DNA of 64,000 bases from an uncultured Sphingobacteriales bacterium (GCA_937871285.1 CALMQS010000087.1:1-64000); one strand, 5' to 3'; positions 50,264 through 60,954 are shown, numbered from the stretch's first letter. Program-made: numbers and translations. Notes: generated by a model from the sequence alone, not told the origin.

Positions 50264-50431
50264 CCCGCTTGTGCAAAGCTTTATTGCGGGCTGTATTTGA
50301 TACAAACAGAAAACAGAAAATAAAAGATAGCACATACCGTTAACAGCTAGTTTTAATTGTATTTACCTAATTTCGCAGCCACAATTGAGTAATGAAGCGT
50401 GCGAGGTAAAATAGTTTAAGCTACTGGAATT

Positions 50432-51253
50432 ATGAGCATACAAAAACCCGGATCCTTTCTGATCGCTCTTGGAATGATCTTTTTCTCCTCCGTTGCTGGC
50501 GCACAAAACGGAAAAACATATCCTAAAAGCGAATGGTATCTTTCGTGGGGATACAACACCGAATGGTATACCCGCAGTAATGTGCATATTAATCAGCCCG
50601 AATTAGGCAACGATTATACCTTTAACCGTATTAAAGGACATGATAAGAAAGGCTGGGATCACGGGCTGCTGCGCAAAGCTATTTCCATACCACAATACAA
50701 CTACAGGCTGGGCTATTTTTTTAATCCTCAAAAAGGCTGGGGCGTGGAGATTAATTTTGATCATACCAAATTTATTTTTGAAGATGGCCAGGATGCCTCC
50801 ATTACAGGAAAACGCAATGGAAAAGCTATAGATACTACGGTGCGGTTTTCAAAAGACGATGGCTTTTATTATTACCTGAACAACGGGGCTAATTTTTTGT
50901 TGTTCAACCTGGTAAAAAGATCTGAGCTCATTTCTACTAAAGACGGTAAGCTGAAATTAGATTTTTTGGGTAAAGCGGGTATAGGCCCTGTGATCCCGCA
51001 CGTAGAGAACAGTTTTTTTGGCGAGGCAAATAAACCTAACTTCCAGTTAGGCGGATGGAATGTGGGCCTGGAAGCAACGGTTAAAGCCACTTTCTTTACA
51101 TATGCTTTCATAGAGTATGCTAACAAGTTGGATTATGCCCGTTATTCCAATCTCAAAATTTATAAAGGAACCGCAAAGCATGCTTTTGGTACATACGAAA
51201 TGATACTGAGCGTTGGGGTGAATTTACCTGTGGGTAAGCGCGCCGCTTTATAA
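50432..51253 (+). CDS. Outer-membrane beta-barrel-like protein, uncharacterised
   Basis: The 273-residue protein has a signal peptide (to about VAGAQ, residue 24) and alternating hydrophobic strands ending in GTYEMILSVGVNLPV, typical of a small outer-membrane barrel. YNYRLGYFFNPQKGWGVEIN and later strands resemble acyloxyacyl hydrolase- or lipid A-modifying-type barrels only loosely. No catalytic motif is clear. It lies 46 bases before xth in the same direction. Confidence 0.65.
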   Translation: MSIQKPGSFLIALGMIFFSSVAGAQNGKTYPKSEWYLSWGYNTEWYTRSNVHINQPELGNDYTFNRIKGHDKKGWDHGLLRKAISIPQYNYRLGYFFNPQKGWGVEINFDHTKFIFEDGQDASITGKRNGKAIDTTVRFSKDDGFYYYLNNGANFLLFNLVKRSELISTKDGKLKLDFLGKAGIGPVIPHVENSFFGEANKPNFQLGGWNVGLEATVKATFFTYAFIEYANKLDYARYSNLKIYKGTAKHAFGTYEMILSVGVNLPVGKRAAL

Positions 51254-51299
51254 TCTGCCCATTCGTTTTATCAGGTGTTTGCGGTTGTAATTAAACAGT

Positions 51300-52067
51300 A
51301 TGCGTATTATCTCCTATAACGTTAATGGCATCAGGGCGGCAATTAAAAAGGGGTTTTTAGACTGGCTGAAAACCGATCCTGCCGATATTATTTGTGTGCA
51401 GGAAACCAAGGCCTTGAGGGAAAATATAGATCATGCCCAATTTAATGAGCTGGGCTATTACGACTACTGGTTCAGTGCGCAAAAGAAAGGGTACAGTGGC
51501 GTGGCCGTCTTCACCAAAATAAAGCCCGATTATGTGGAATATGGTACGCAGCATAAAGTAAGTGATGATGAGGGAAGAGTTTTGCAGCTCGATTTTGGTG
51601 ATATCCGGATCATCAACGCCTATTTTCCTTCCGGAACGAGCGGAGAGGAAAGGCAACATTTTAAGTATGCGTGGTTAGAGGAGTTTTTTGTTTATCTCGG
51701 CAGGCTGCGCGTACAATACCCGAAATTGATTTTGTGCGGCGACTATAATATCGCTCACAAAGAGATAGACATTCATGATCCGAAAGGCAATAAAAAATCA
51801 TCCGGATTTTTGCCTGAAGAGCGGGCATGGATGGATGGTTTTTTTGACCGGCAATGGATAGACACTTTCCGCGTCTTTCATCCGGAGCCCCATCGCTATA
51901 GCTGGTGGAGCCAGCGTTTTCCCGCTGTTCGTTTAAACAATAAAGGCTGGCGCATTGATTATATAAATGTAACAGAAGGCATGAAAGATCAGTTAGTTGC
52001 TGCTGAAATATACCCGGATGTAAAACACAGCGATCACTGCCCGGTATACTTAGAAATAAAGATTTAA
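51300..52067 (+). CDS. xth: Exodeoxyribonuclease III (AP endonuclease)
   Basis: The 255-residue Mg-dependent enzyme removes abasic-site and 3'-blocking lesions. MRIISYNVNGIRAAIKKGF, CVQETKA (metal Glu), CGDYNIAHKEIDIHDPK (catalytic Asp/Asn), WRIDYINVT and KHSDHCPV (catalytic Asp-His) are all present. The downstream DUF4286 gene begins 1 base after the stop. Confidence 0.96.
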   Translation: MRIISYNVNGIRAAIKKGFLDWLKTDPADIICVQETKALRENIDHAQFNELGYYDYWFSAQKKGYSGVAVFTKIKPDYVEYGTQHKVSDDEGRVLQLDFGDIRIINAYFPSGTSGEERQHFKYAWLEEFFVYLGRLRVQYPKLILCGDYNIAHKEIDIHDPKGNKKSSGFLPEERAWMDGFFDRQWIDTFRVFHPEPHRYSWWSQRFPAVRLNNKGWRIDYINVTEGMKDQLVAAEIYPDVKHSDHCPVYLEIKI

Positions 52068-52068
52068 G

Positions 52069-52374
52069 ATGATCGTATATAACATTACTACAAAAATTAT
52101 TCCCCATATTGAAAAGCAATGGTTGCAATGGCAAACGCATGAGCATATTCCCGAAATAATGGCCACAGGCTTGTTTGATTCCTTTAAGAAGTACCGCTTA
52201 CTTGACCAGGACGATACAGAAGGTATAACCTTTACTATTCAGTATTTCACTTCCTCCCGGCAGCGGTACGAGCAGTATATGGACAGGTTTGCTGCTTCCC
52301 TGCAAAAAAAAGCGATAGCAAAATGGGGTGATCAATGTATCGCCTTCCGAACGGTTATGCAGCTTGTGAACTAA
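52069..52374 (+). CDS. DUF4286 family protein
   Basis: The 101-residue protein fits DUF4286: MIVYNITTKIIPHIEKQWLQ, HIPEIMATGLFDSFKKYRLL and a C-terminal FRTVMQLV. The family has a dimeric ferredoxin-like look and no known function. It is tightly coupled to xth (1-base gap), which suggests co-expression rather than shared chemistry. The 295 bases to the next gene hold only the HU promoter near their end. Confidence 0.85.
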   Translation: MIVYNITTKIIPHIEKQWLQWQTHEHIPEIMATGLFDSFKKYRLLDQDDTEGITFTIQYFTSSRQRYEQYMDRFAASLQKKAIAKWGDQCIAFRTVMQLVN

Positions 52375-52606
52375 TTGTGGAAAAGAATTAAAAAGAATTT
52401 GAAGCATTGAAATTTATTGTAAATTCCCCTAAAACCCTTAATGCACAAGCATTTCAGCCATTTTGGCGTGAAACACAGTTCCAGCAGGGCTTTGCGTTTA
52501 TTTTATGGTTTTATTCCCATTTTGCAGGCATTGGCTTTTCCCGTATAATCCTTATCCCATGCGGGTTCGGAAAGGAAACGGCGTGCGTAATAAAAATTCA
52601 AAAAAA

Positions 52607-52637
52607 TTTTGTTGGATGCAAAAAGCATCTATATTTG
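52607..52637 (+). promoter_or_regulatory. Promoter of the HU gene with a palindrome in its spacer
   Basis: TTTTG (52607-52611) and TATATTTG (52630-52637) are 18 bases apart. GATGC-AAAAA-GCATC (52615-52629) is a short inverted repeat filling the spacer and could bind a regulator, perhaps HU itself. The leader is about 30 bases. Confidence 0.6.
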
Positions 52638-52669
52638 TTTTTCCTAAATAAATTCTAAAACGCTCTATC

Positions 52670-52939
52670 ATGAACAAAGCTGAATTAATCGCAAAGATTG
52701 CAGATGATGCAGGCATCACAAAAACACAGGCTAACGAATCATTGGATTCTTTTATTGAAGCGGTTACCAAAACCCTGAAAGGCGGTGGTAAAGTAACCCT
52801 TGTTGGCTTCGGTACTTTCTCTGTTTCCAAACGTGCTGCACGTAATGGCCGCAACCCGCAAACTGGCGCTGTTATTAAGATCAAAGCTAAAAAAGTTGCC
52901 CGCTTTAAAGCTGGTAAAGAATTATCTGCAAAGTTGTAA
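52670..52939 (+). CDS. HU-family DNA-binding protein
   Basis: The 89-residue nucleoid protein has [40 protein letters not shown] (the arm base), GRNPQTG with the DNA-intercalating proline, and the [14 protein letters not shown] tail. It bends and compacts DNA. It is monocistronic, with its own promoter and terminator. Confidence 0.96.
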   Translation: MNKAELIAKIADDAGITKTQANESLDSFIEAVTKTLKGGGKVTLVGFGTFSVSKRAARNGRNPQTGAVIKIKAKKVARFKAGKELSAKL

Positions 52940-52960
52940 TTCCAGCCTTTAGAACATTAT

Positions 52961-52996
52961 AAGCAGGATGCACCGGTTGTATCTTGCTTTTTTTAT
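52961..52996 (+). terminator. Terminator of the HU gene
   Basis: AAGCAGGATGC pairs with GTATCTTGCTT (two G-U pairs) around CACCGGTT and is followed by seven T residues. It lies 22 bases after the stop. Confidence 0.8.
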
Positions 52997-53047
52997 TTTT
53001 GTGCCGGGTAATTAACAATCTGTTTAAAAACAATAAATATCAATATT

Positions 53048-53161
53048 ATGGGAAGAGGTGATAAAAAAACAAAGAAAGGAAAAATAGCACAGGGATCATT
53101 TGGCAAAAGCCGTCCGGCTAAGCCTGCGAAGGCTAAGGTTGAAAAGAAAAAACCGGAATAG
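53048..53161 (+). CDS. Small ribosomal subunit protein THX
   Basis: This 37-residue, very basic protein reads MGRGDKKTKKGKIAQGSFGK and continues SRPAKPAKAKVEKKKPE. GRGDKKTKxGKI...GSxGxxRP is the bThX signature; the protein sits at the top of the 30S head in Thermus and is found in Bacteroidota. It is easily missed because of its length. It follows the HU gene in the same direction. Confidence 0.85.
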   Translation: MGRGDKKTKKGKIAQGSFGKSRPAKPAKAKVEKKKPE

Positions 53162-53225
53162 GACCCCTATTAGTTTGGATGTTTAGCGTTTATGGTTTGG
53201 AAGTTTGCGGCTTGTTACAGGTTGC

Positions 53226-53278
53226 AGGGTGCAGGTATGTGATACCTCATACCTTATACCTTACACCTCAAACCTCCT
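53226..53278. repeat. Heptanucleotide array (CCTCATA/CCTTATA/CCTTACA)
   Basis: Seven-base words CCTCATA, CCTTATA, CCTTACA, CCTCAAA and CCTCCTA run up to and into the stop codon of pdxH (TAG on the minus strand at 53279-53277). This is the same word family as at 16661. Confidence 0.7.
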
Positions 53279-53921
53279 ACGGTGCAAGGCGTTCTATATT
53301 CCATTCGTTATTGTTTTGTAAAGTATACTGCAAGCGATCGTGTAGCCGGCCGGGTCTTCCCTGCCAGAATTCTATAATGATCGGGCGAACAATATAGCCT
53401 CCCCAATAGTCGGGTCTTGGGATAGGTTTGCCGGATAGCAATTTTTTATTTTTTTCAAATTGTTCATCTATCCAGTTCCTGCTTTCTATGACCCTGCTTT
53501 GCGGCGATGTAAAAGCTCCGATGCGGCTGTCTTCCGGGCGGGAGTTAAAATACGTGTTGCTTTCCACCGGGGATGCACGGTTTACCAGGCCGGTAATTCT
53601 TACCTGTCTTTCCAGCTCCTTCCAGAAAAAAACCAGGCAGGCTTTGGGGTTGCTTTCTAACTGCTGCGCTTTAAAACTTTCATAGTTGGTAAAGAACATG
53701 AATCCTTTTTCAGAATAATCCTTTAGCAGAACGATCCGTGCCGAAGGAATGCCATCGGGGGAAGCGGTGGCAAGGGTCATGGCATTTACTTCATCAATTT
53801 CGGCATGCACGGCTTCCTGCCACCATTTACTAAATTGTTTGATGGGATTATAGTCTGCATTGGTTTCAAGTAAAACCTGCTTTGAGTAATGATGGCGGAT
53901 TCCGGCTATTTCACTCTTCAT
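53277..53921 (-). CDS. pdxH: Pyridoxamine 5'-phosphate oxidase
   Basis: The 214-residue FMN enzyme oxidises pyridoxine or pyridoxamine phosphate to pyridoxal phosphate. MTLATASPDGIPSARIVLLK, GFMFFTNYESFKAQQLESNP, CLVFFWKELERQVRI, SPQSRVI, and the C-terminal FWQGRPGRLHDRLQY with the substrate-binding Arg and His are diagnostic. The ATG at 53921 gives the normal length; 15 extra codons upstream look non-coding. Confidence 0.96.
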   Translation of the reverse strand: MKSEIAGIRHHYSKQVLLETNADYNPIKQFSKWWQEAVHAEIDEVNAMTLATASPDGIPSARIVLLKDYSEKGFMFFTNYESFKAQQLESNPKACLVFFWKELERQVRITGLVNRASPVESNTYFNSRPEDSRIGAFTSPQSRVIESRNWIDEQFEKNKKLLSGKPIPRPDYWGGYIVRPIIIEFWQGRPGRLHDRLQYTLQNNNEWNIERLAP

Positions 53922-54058
53922 AATGTATAAACGGTTTGATGATCGGAGCAACAAAGGTAATGGCAAACAGGATTGTTTTTATTTAACACATACCTGCTTT
54001 TACCGCATCATTCATTTTATTTTTGCAGCATTGTATCTGGCTGTAATACTATTTTTAA

Positions 54059-56920
54059 ATGGAAAAAAATGTGCGTGCCGTATTGCTGCTCTCTCCATGG
54101 ATTATACCGGAAGGGAAGCCGGCGTTGAGTGTACTGAAAATTGATAAAAAAAATAAAGCGATAAGTTACAGCACGGAAATCCTGGAATGGACGGTGGTAA
54201 GAAAAGCTTTCAGGGATTACCCCAAACCGGCCAAAGATATACTGATGAATTGCTGCGCGGAGGCTTTGGCCGAAACCCATACGGCTATAAAAAAAACGTT
54301 TGCGTTAAAGCACAAAGAGGAAACATTTGACGGGTTCTCCTCTCAATGCTATATCAAATACTGGCATAGAATGCTTGATGCATTGCATCCCTATTTTCCA
54401 TTGATAAAATGGTATCATCAAAAGCAGCAGCCGGGTAAAAAAACATTGCTTACTGCCCCCTGCAGCTTCAGCAGCTTTAAACCAGGGCTATCCTTTGAAG
54501 TAACAAAGGAGCAGGAAAGAATTCGCCTGAAAATCAATGTGCTTGTTCATAACAGCGTTTACCCGGTATCAATATTTAATCGCACCCATTTTTTATTGGA
54601 AAGCAAAAACGAATATTTTATACTGTCTTTCACCGATTATCTTACCCTCGAAAAGCTGCAGTCTGTAAATTGGATGCAGTACGAAAACGCGCCGGATCTG
54701 TTTGCCATGCACGTATTGGCTCCGCTGGAGGAACGCTATACCGTAAACCGGAACAATCATTTCCTTAAACAGGAGCTTGCGGTGACTCCCGCCCACCGCC
54801 TTATGTTAAGCGAACTGAATAATGCATTTTTAATGCTTACCCCGCAATGGCTGTATGACGGACATTTGATTGATGGTGAATGGAAGGATAGCTTTGAAGT
54901 GAAAGCAGAAGGCGCTATCCGGGTGATGAAGAGAAATAAGGAATCGGAAAGGCATTTTATCCAAACGCTGGTTGACCTTCATCCTAATTTTATCAACCAG
55001 CGCAACGGTTATTTTTACCTGTCTTTTGCTGAAGCGCAAAAAAAGCAATGGTTTTTAAAAGCATATCACCAGTTGCTTCGTATGGATATTGAAATAACGG
55101 GTATGGATATGCTGCGGCATTTCCGCTATTCTTCGCATATGGCCCAAACTACCTTAAAGCGGATAAGTGAAGATGAGCACCTCCTGTTATTTGAAATGGA
55201 ATTGCTGTTCGGGAAGGAAAAGGTGCCACTGAATGAATTGCAGCGCATGTTATTAGCCGGGCAAAAAGCGATATTATTAAAAGACGGAGCATTGGGTGTA
55301 CTCGGCGAAGAATGGTTGGGTGAATACGCACCCATTGTTAAACATGGTAAGGTAAAAGGCAATACCATTGAAGTGCTGCGCTGGATGGCGGTAGCAAAGC
55401 AGGACGCTGCAATGGCAACACCTGAGCTGAAGCTGGCTATTCAAAATAGCTGGTGGCAGAACTGGAAGCAGTGGCAATCAAACGGGGAACAATTGTATGC
55501 ACCTCCGGCAAACATAAATGCTACGCTCCGGCCTTATCAGCAAAAAGGATATGAATGGATGCTGTTATTAAATGAAATAGGCGCCGGCGCATGTTTGGCC
55601 GATGACATGGGGTTGGGGAAAACGCTGCAGGCCATTTGTGCAATCGTTTATATCATGAACAGGCATCCCGCGTCAAGGCATATTATTATTTGCCCGGCTT
55701 CGCTGGTGTACAACTGGCAGCAGGAGCTGGAACGCTTTGCCCCGGGCATACGGGCTGTTGTGTATCACGGCGCCTTACGGCAAAAGGAACAGCTTACGGA
55801 TCCGCAGGCGCAGGTTATTATTACTACTTACCATACCATGCGCAGCGATATTGATCTGATCAGTGAGCAGGCTTACGGAGTTGCCGTAATTGATGAAAGC
55901 CATAATATAAAAAACCCGGCTACCCAGATAGCACAGGCGGTAATGAAACTGCGGGCCGTTTTTCGTTTGGCCTTAAGCGGTACCCCGGTAGTGAACAACA
56001 CGTTTGACCTGTATATGCAGCTTAATTTTGCTGTGCCCGGTTTATTCGGAAGCCGCGAGTTCTTCAAAAGAGAATACGCGGACCCTATAGATAACAACCA
56101 GGATGAAGATAAAATAGCCACGTTAAAAAAGCTTACCGCGCCATTCATATTGCGCCGTACCAAAGAGCAGGTAGCAAAGGATCTGCCGGAGAAAACCGAG
56201 TCTGTTTTATGGTGTGAAATGAATGGGGCGCAAAGAAACGTGTATGAGGAGATTTTAGCGCAAACGCGCAGCAGCATTTTCCTGGAGATTAAAAAAAGCG
56301 GGCTGGCAAAGAGTAAGCTTTCTATTTTGCAAGCCATGACCAAGCTACGGCAGGTATGCAGTTCCCCGTTGCTTTTGCCGGATAGTGAACTGCAACCCTG
56401 TACTGAATCTGTGAAGACGGAAGTATTAATGGATGAGCTGCATAATATTCTGGGTAATCATAAAGCGCTGGTTTTTTCACAGTTCAGCTCTATGCTGCAC
56501 CTGCTGGCGGCCGAATGTAAAAAGGAAGGACTGGCTTTTTATCATTTCGACGGACAAACGCCTCCTGCCAAAAGAACGGAAATGGTAAATGCTTTCCAGG
56601 AAACCAATAATAAGGTAAATCTATTTCTGATTAGTCTTAAAGCCGGTAATACAGGGCTTACGCTTACTTCCGCCGATTATGTTTTTTTATTTGATCCCTG
56701 GTGGAACACTGCCGTGGAGTCGCAGGCAATAGACCGTACACATCGTATTGGTCAAACGAAAAACGTGTTTGCCTATAAAATGATCTGTAAAGATACGATT
56801 GAAGAAAAGATCATCCATCTGCAGCAAAAGAAAAAGAAACTTTCCGAAGACCTGGTTTCGGCAGAAGAGGGTTTTGCCAAGTTGCTTACGGAAGAAGATG
56901 TGCAGTACCTGTTTAGTTAA
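54059..56920 (+). CDS. SNF2-family DNA-dependent ATPase/helicase
   Basis: The 953-residue protein has a divergent N-terminal half (about residues 1-480) and a complete SNF2 motor: Walker [62 protein letters not shown] and [11 protein letters not shown]. Such bacterial proteins move along DNA and displace bound proteins, often RNA polymerase. TATTTTTG at 54018-54025 is a likely -7 box. Its end overlaps the convergent pyrH end by 4 bases. Confidence 0.92.
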   Translation: MEKNVRAVLLLSPWIIPEGKPALSVLKIDKKNKAISYSTEILEWTVVRKAFRDYPKPAKDILMNCCAEALAETHTAIKKTFALKHKEETFDGFSSQCYIKYWHRMLDALHPYFPLIKWYHQKQQPGKKTLLTAPCSFSSFKPGLSFEVTKEQERIRLKINVLVHNSVYPVSIFNRTHFLLESKNEYFILSFTDYLTLEKLQSVNWMQYENAPDLFAMHVLAPLEERYTVNRNNHFLKQELAVTPAHRLMLSELNNAFLMLTPQWLYDGHLIDGEWKDSFEVKAEGAIRVMKRNKESERHFIQTLVDLHPNFINQRNGYFYLSFAEAQKKQWFLKAYHQLLRMDIEITGMDMLRHFRYSSHMAQTTLKRISEDEHLLLFEMELLFGKEKVPLNELQRMLLAGQKAILLKDGALGVLGEEWLGEYAPIVKHGKVKGNTIEVLRWMAVAKQDAAMATPELKLAIQNSWWQNWKQWQSNGEQLYAPPANINATLRPYQQKGYEWMLLLNEIGAGACLADDMGLGKTLQAICAIVYIMNRHPASRHIIICPASLVYNWQQELERFAPGIRAVVYHGALRQKEQLTDPQAQVIITTYHTMRSDIDLISEQAYGVAVIDESHNIKNPATQIAQAVMKLRAVFRLALSGTPVVNNTFDLYMQLNFAVPGLFGSREFFKREYADPIDNNQDEDKIATLKKLTAPFILRRTKEQVAKDLPEKTESVLWCEMNGAQRNVYEEILAQTRSSIFLEIKKSGLAKSKLSILQAMTKLRQVCSSPLLLPDSELQPCTESVKTEVLMDELHNILGNHKALVFSQFSSMLHLLAAECKKEGLAFYHFDGQTPPAKRTEMVNAFQETNNKVNLFLISLKAGNTGLTLTSADYVFLFDPWWNTAVESQAIDRTHRIGQTKNVFAYKMICKDTIEEKIIHLQQKKKKLSEDLVSAEEGFAKLLTEEDVQYLFS

Positions 56921-57627
56921 TTTACAAGCGTGCCTACTTTTTCGCCATTTACCACGCGGAGTAAGTTGCCTGGTTTATTCATATCAAAAACAATGATAGG
57001 TAATTTGTTTTCCATACAGAGCGTGAAGGCGGTCATGTCCATCACCTTCAGGTTTTTATCAATGCATTCCTTAAAGCTGATGGTTTCGTATTTGGTGGCC
57101 GATGGATCTTTTTCGGGATCGGCTGTATAAATGCCATCCACTCTTGTTCCCTTTAAAATTACGTCTGCTTTTATTTCTATTGCCCTTAATGAGCCTGCTG
57201 TATCTGTAGTAAAGTAGGGATTACCGGTGCCGGCCCCAAAAATAACGATCCGCTTTTTTTCAAGATGGCGGATAGCCCTTCTGCGGATATAGGGCTCGGC
57301 AATCTGTTCCATTTTAATAGCGCTCAGCAGGCGGGTAAATAAGCCTGCTTTTTCAAGCGATGCCTGTAAAGCCATACCATTAATAACTGTAGCCAGCATA
57401 CCCATATAATCGCCGTGCGCTCTTTCTATCCCTGTTTCCGATTCGTTCATACCGCGGTAAATATTACCGCCGCCAATTACAATAGCCACCTCCACGCCTG
57501 CCTCATGCACCGACTTTATTGCCGTAGCAAAATTCGTTAGAATGTCAGGGTCCAATCCAAAACTGCTGTTGCCTATTAGTGATTCTCCGGATAGTTTAAG
57601 CAGAATACGTTTGAACTTTTGTTGCAT
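56917..57627 (-). CDS. pyrH: UMP kinase
   Basis: The 236-residue hexameric kinase makes UDP from [59 protein letters not shown] and [13 protein letters not shown] are all family signatures. In many bacteria pyrH is next to frr or tsf; neither is adjacent here. Confidence 0.97.
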   Translation of the reverse strand: MQQKFKRILLKLSGESLIGNSSFGLDPDILTNFATAIKSVHEAGVEVAIVIGGGNIYRGMNESETGIERAHGDYMGMLATVINGMALQASLEKAGLFTRLLSAIKMEQIAEPYIRRRAIRHLEKKRIVIFGAGTGNPYFTTDTAGSLRAIEIKADVILKGTRVDGIYTADPEKDPSATKYETISFKECIDKNLKVMDMTAFTLCMENKLPIIVFDMNKPGNLLRVVNGEKVGTLVN

Positions 57628-57726
57628 GCGGGTAGAATTTTCGCTGCGAAGATAGGGGATTCATAGCTATCCTGATAAACTCGCGTGGAGAGAAATGCCG
57701 GTGGCCGGCAACAATAGCGAAGGCAA

Positions 57727-57761
57727 TTAAAAAGCCGGTATAGGGAATGCCGGCTTTTTAA
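57727..57761 (-). terminator. Terminator of hpf
   Basis: TTAAAAAGCCGG (57727-57738) and CCGGCTTTTTAA (57750-57761) are exact complements with an 11-base loop, and runs of A and T flank the stem on both strands. It lies 24 bases after the hpf stop. Confidence 0.9.
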
Positions 57762-57784
57762 TATTATGGAGGTAGTGACTTTCC

Positions 57785-58141
57785 TTATGCCTTTTTGCTG
57801 GCAGACTTTGCCGAAACTTTCCTGTTCGGCGATTTGCTTTTCTTAGCCAGTTGCAATTGTGTTTTGCGGATGCGGAGTCTTCTTTTAGCCGCTTCCGCCG
57901 CTTTTAAAACAGCGTCTTCAAAAATACCGGACCGGGTTTTAATATATTCATCCTTTCCCGGAATGCGGATATTCAGCGTGCAGTTCACCACTTCCTTACT
58001 GCCTTTTACTTCGTTCAGCAGGGTTACTTCTATTTCCTGGATGTCTTTATAGTATCTGTCGAGCGAACTCAGTTTCTGCGTTACAAAGGCTTTTAAAGAA
58101 GGACTGGCGCGATGCCCCGGCGTTTCAATACGAAATTTCAT
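57785..58141 (-). CDS. hpf: Ribosome hibernation-promoting factor family protein
   Basis: The 118-residue protein has the HPF/RaiA fold pattern: MKFRIETPGHRASPSLKAFV, a central LNIRIPGKDEYIKTRSG, and a helix FEDAVLKAAEAAKRRLRIRK, followed by a basic tail rich in Lys and Ser. It binds the 30S decoding centre in slow-growing cells. The short form lacks the C-terminal dimerisation domain. Which of HPF or RaiA it equates to is not decided by sequence. Confidence 0.85.
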   Translation of the reverse strand: MKFRIETPGHRASPSLKAFVTQKLSSLDRYYKDIQEIEVTLLNEVKGSKEVVNCTLNIRIPGKDEYIKTRSGIFEDAVLKAAEAAKRRLRIRKTQLQLAKKSKSPNRKVSAKSASKKA

Positions 58142-58314
58142 GATCCAATGTTTTTAAATGACACGTAAATTTTAATTGTTATCAAACCTCAAACATAAGC
58201 ATGTTGATGAAATAAAAGAATGATTCCCGGCAGATAATCGAATGATGCTTGTCAGGAATTAAAAAACAACGCTGTTCCTGCTTTGAATGAATATACGCAT
58301 GCGGAACAAATTGT

Positions 58315-59616
58315 TTACATAAACTTACCTAATACCTTATCCATTGCCTCCGCAATTTTATCATTGCATAAATTTCCTATGCTTCCCTCATGTGTGTGAT
58401 GGAGTTGCTTTTTATAATCAAAGTTGAATACGCCATTTTCTATATCATTTCCTATCTGGCGATAAGCATCCCGGAAAGAAACGCCTTTATTGACCAGCTC
58501 ATTTACTGCTTCCACACTGAACAGGTATTTATATTTTTCATCATCCAGTATATGATCCTTCACACTGATATGGGACAACATCAGCACCGTCATCTGGATA
58601 CACGCTTTTAATTCTTCTATGGCAGGAAATAATATTTCCTTGGTAAGCTGCAGATCGCGGTGGTAACCCGATGGTAAATTATTGATAAGCAGGGTAAGTT
58701 CATTGGGTGTTGCCTGTATGCGGTTGCATTTTGCCCTGATCAGCTCAAATACGTCAGGGTTTTTTTTGTGCGGCATGATGCTGCTGCCGGTAGTAAGTTC
58801 ATTGGGAAAAGAAATAAAGCCGAAGTTCTGGTTAATATACAAACAGGCGTCCATTGCGAGCTTGCTTAAGGTTGCTGCCACCGTACTCAGGCCCATGGCC
58901 ACTATCTTTTCCGTTTTGCCACGGCTCATTTGTGCATATACGGCGTTATAGTTGGGAGCGGCAAACTGCAGGAGCTGTGTAGTGAGTGTTCTGTTCAATG
59001 GAAAGGAAGATCCATAACCCGCACCGCTGCCCAATGGATTTTTATTGGCCACATGATAAGCGGCTGCCAGCATTTCCAGGTCATCCGTTAAGCTTTCGGC
59101 GTAAGCGCCAAACCATAGACCGAATGAAGAGGGCATCGCAATTTGCAAATGGGTATAGCCGGGTAATAATTTGTCCTTATATTTTTCGCTTTGGGCAAGC
59201 AACAAATCGAACAGTTTTTTTGCCTGGTCTTTTATGTTCAGGATTTCTGCCCTGAGGTACAATTTTAAATCAACAGCTACCTGGTCGTTGCGGCTTCTGC
59301 CGCTATGTATTTTCTTCCCTGCTTCGCCTATGCGTTGGGTTAACAGGTATTCTACCTGTGAGTGCACATCTTCAATGCCTTCCGTTATAGTAAATTTTTG
59401 CTGGTCAATTTCTTCCAGGATATTTTCCAATTCTTTTACAGCCAATGCTCCTTCCTCTTTGGTCATCAATCCCACCTGCTGCAGCATTTTTACATGGGCA
59501 ACAGAGCCCTGCACATCGTAGCGGGCAAGCAGCAGATCAAATTCCTTATCGCGGCCTACGGTAAACTTTTCAATCAGCTCGTTGGTAGACGCGTTATCTT
59601 TTTGCCAGAGTTTCAT
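58315..59616 (-). CDS. argH: Argininosuccinate lyase
   Basis: The 433-residue enzyme splits argininosuccinate into arginine and fumarate. GRDKEFD, HSGRSRNDQVAVDLKLYLR, PGYTHLQIAMPSSFG and the lyase signature GSSIMPHKKNP are present. It is the last gene of the minus-strand arg cluster, separated from argE by about 250 bases that include a heptamer array. Confidence 0.96.
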   Translation of the reverse strand: MKLWQKDNASTNELIEKFTVGRDKEFDLLLARYDVQGSVAHVKMLQQVGLMTKEEGALAVKELENILEEIDQQKFTITEGIEDVHSQVEYLLTQRIGEAGKKIHSGRSRNDQVAVDLKLYLRAEILNIKDQAKKLFDLLLAQSEKYKDKLLPGYTHLQIAMPSSFGLWFGAYAESLTDDLEMLAAAYHVANKNPLGSGAGYGSSFPLNRTLTTQLLQFAAPNYNAVYAQMSRGKTEKIVAMGLSTVAATLSKLAMDACLYINQNFGFISFPNELTTGSSIMPHKKNPDVFELIRAKCNRIQATPNELTLLINNLPSGYHRDLQLTKEILFPAIEELKACIQMTVLMLSHISVKDHILDDEKYKYLFSVEAVNELVNKGVSFRDAYRQIGNDIENGVFNFDYKKQLHHTHEGSIGNLCNDKIAEAMDKVLGKFM

Positions 59617-59621
59617 GTGTG

Positions 59622-59685
59622 TAAGTTACAAGTTGCAGGTTACAGGTTACAGGTTTCAGGTTTCAGGTTACAGGGTGGGAATACA
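59622..59685. repeat. Heptanucleotide array (AGGTTAC/AGGTTTC)
   Basis: About eight heptamers of the form AGGTTAC or AGGTTTC follow directly upstream of the argH start codon. The word differs from the GGTATRA family but has the same seven-base period. Confidence 0.75.
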
Positions 59686-59865
59686 GGTGTCTCGGGTTTT
59701 GGATACAGGAAATTTGTTAAGGTTTTCCGAAACTCACTCAATATATACTTTAATTTTTTTACTAAGTGATTCATATTCTTTCCTGATTCTTCTATAATTA
59801 TTTCAATAAAAATACAAAACAAATGTTTGGCACATTACATATTTCCCTGCACCCTGTAACTTATT

Positions 59866-60954
59866 CTACAACACCTTTTCCAGCAATCTCACATATAGTG
59901 CGATCCCTTCTTTTATTTCATCAACATATATATATTCATCTGCCGTATGACTTCTGGCCGAATCGCCCGGCCCTATTTTTAACGCCGGGAAAGGTATCAA
60001 TGCCTTATCTGAAGTTGTGGGAGAGCCATAACAGGTTCTGCCCGCTTCTAATCCTGCTTTAACAATAGGGTGATCCAGGACAATGGAAGACGATCTCAGG
60101 CGCAGGCTTCTGGGTTGTATATCACAGGTTACATTGCTTTTGATGATATCCAGTATTTCTTCAAAGGTATACAATTCATTTACCCTTATATCGGCTACAA
60201 AGCTGCACTGTGATGGCACCACATTATGCGCCTTATTTTCGGTTTCAATAACGGTTACGCTCATCTTTACCGGGCCGAGAAAGTCAGATACCCGCGGAAA
60301 GCGGAAAGACCTGAACCATTCTATATCTTTTACGGCCTTGTAAATGGCATTGTCTCCTTCTTCCCGCGCGGCATGGCCGGCAATGCCGGTGGCAGTACAA
60401 TCTATTACCAGCAGTCCCTTTTCGGCTACCGCCATTTGCATTTGCGTAGGCTCGCCTACTAACGCAAAGGCCCACTGTCTTTGAGGCGGATTGAAAGATG
60501 GAGTACGAAGCAACAGCTCAATACCGTTCTTCCCCGAAATCTCTTCTTCTGCGCTGGCTGCATATACGAGGTTATATTTCAATCCCGGCCGGTCGTAAAA
60601 AAACAAAAAAGCGGCCAGCAACGATACCAGCGGACCGCCGGCATCATTACTTCCCAGTCCATACAATTTACCGTCTTTTTCAACAGGACTGAAAGGATCC
60701 AGCGTATAGGCCTTATTGGGCTTTACCGTATCGTGATGGGAATTGAGCAGGATAGCAGGTTTACTTTCATCGAAGTATTTGTTGGTTGCGTATATGTTAT
60801 TGCCAATGCGGAAATGGGGTATTCCTTTTTTAGCAAAAAACAAACCGATCAGCCCGGCCGTCTGATCTTCTTCTTTGCTGAATGAAGGAACGGCGATCAG
60901 TTGCTTTAATAAAAGGACGGCTTCACCGGCTAATATGGAAATGGTTTCACTCAT
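59866..60954 (-). CDS. argE: M20-family acyl-ornithine deacetylase
   Basis: The 362-residue zinc hydrolase has LLNSHHDTVKPN (metal His, Asp), GLGSNDAGGPLVSLLAA (bridging Asp), YAASAEEEISGKNG (catalytic Glu pair) and DSARSHTADEYIYVDEI (late metal His). In the arg cluster it should release ornithine from its N-acyl derivative or, downstream of an acyl-citrulline step, release citrulline. It starts 8 bases inside the end of argB, an overlap that suggests translational coupling. A TTG further upstream (60984) is not needed. Confidence 0.9.
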   Translation of the reverse strand: MSETISILAGEAVLLLKQLIAVPSFSKEEDQTAGLIGLFFAKKGIPHFRIGNNIYATNKYFDESKPAILLNSHHDTVKPNKAYTLDPFSPVEKDGKLYGLGSNDAGGPLVSLLAAFLFFYDRPGLKYNLVYAASAEEEISGKNGIELLLRTPSFNPPQRQWAFALVGEPTQMQMAVAEKGLLVIDCTATGIAGHAAREEGDNAIYKAVKDIEWFRSFRFPRVSDFLGPVKMSVTVIETENKAHNVVPSQCSFVADIRVNELYTFEEILDIIKSNVTCDIQPRSLRLRSSSIVLDHPIVKAGLEAGRTCYGSPTTSDKALIPFPALKIGPGDSARSHTADEYIYVDEIKEGIALYVRLLEKVL

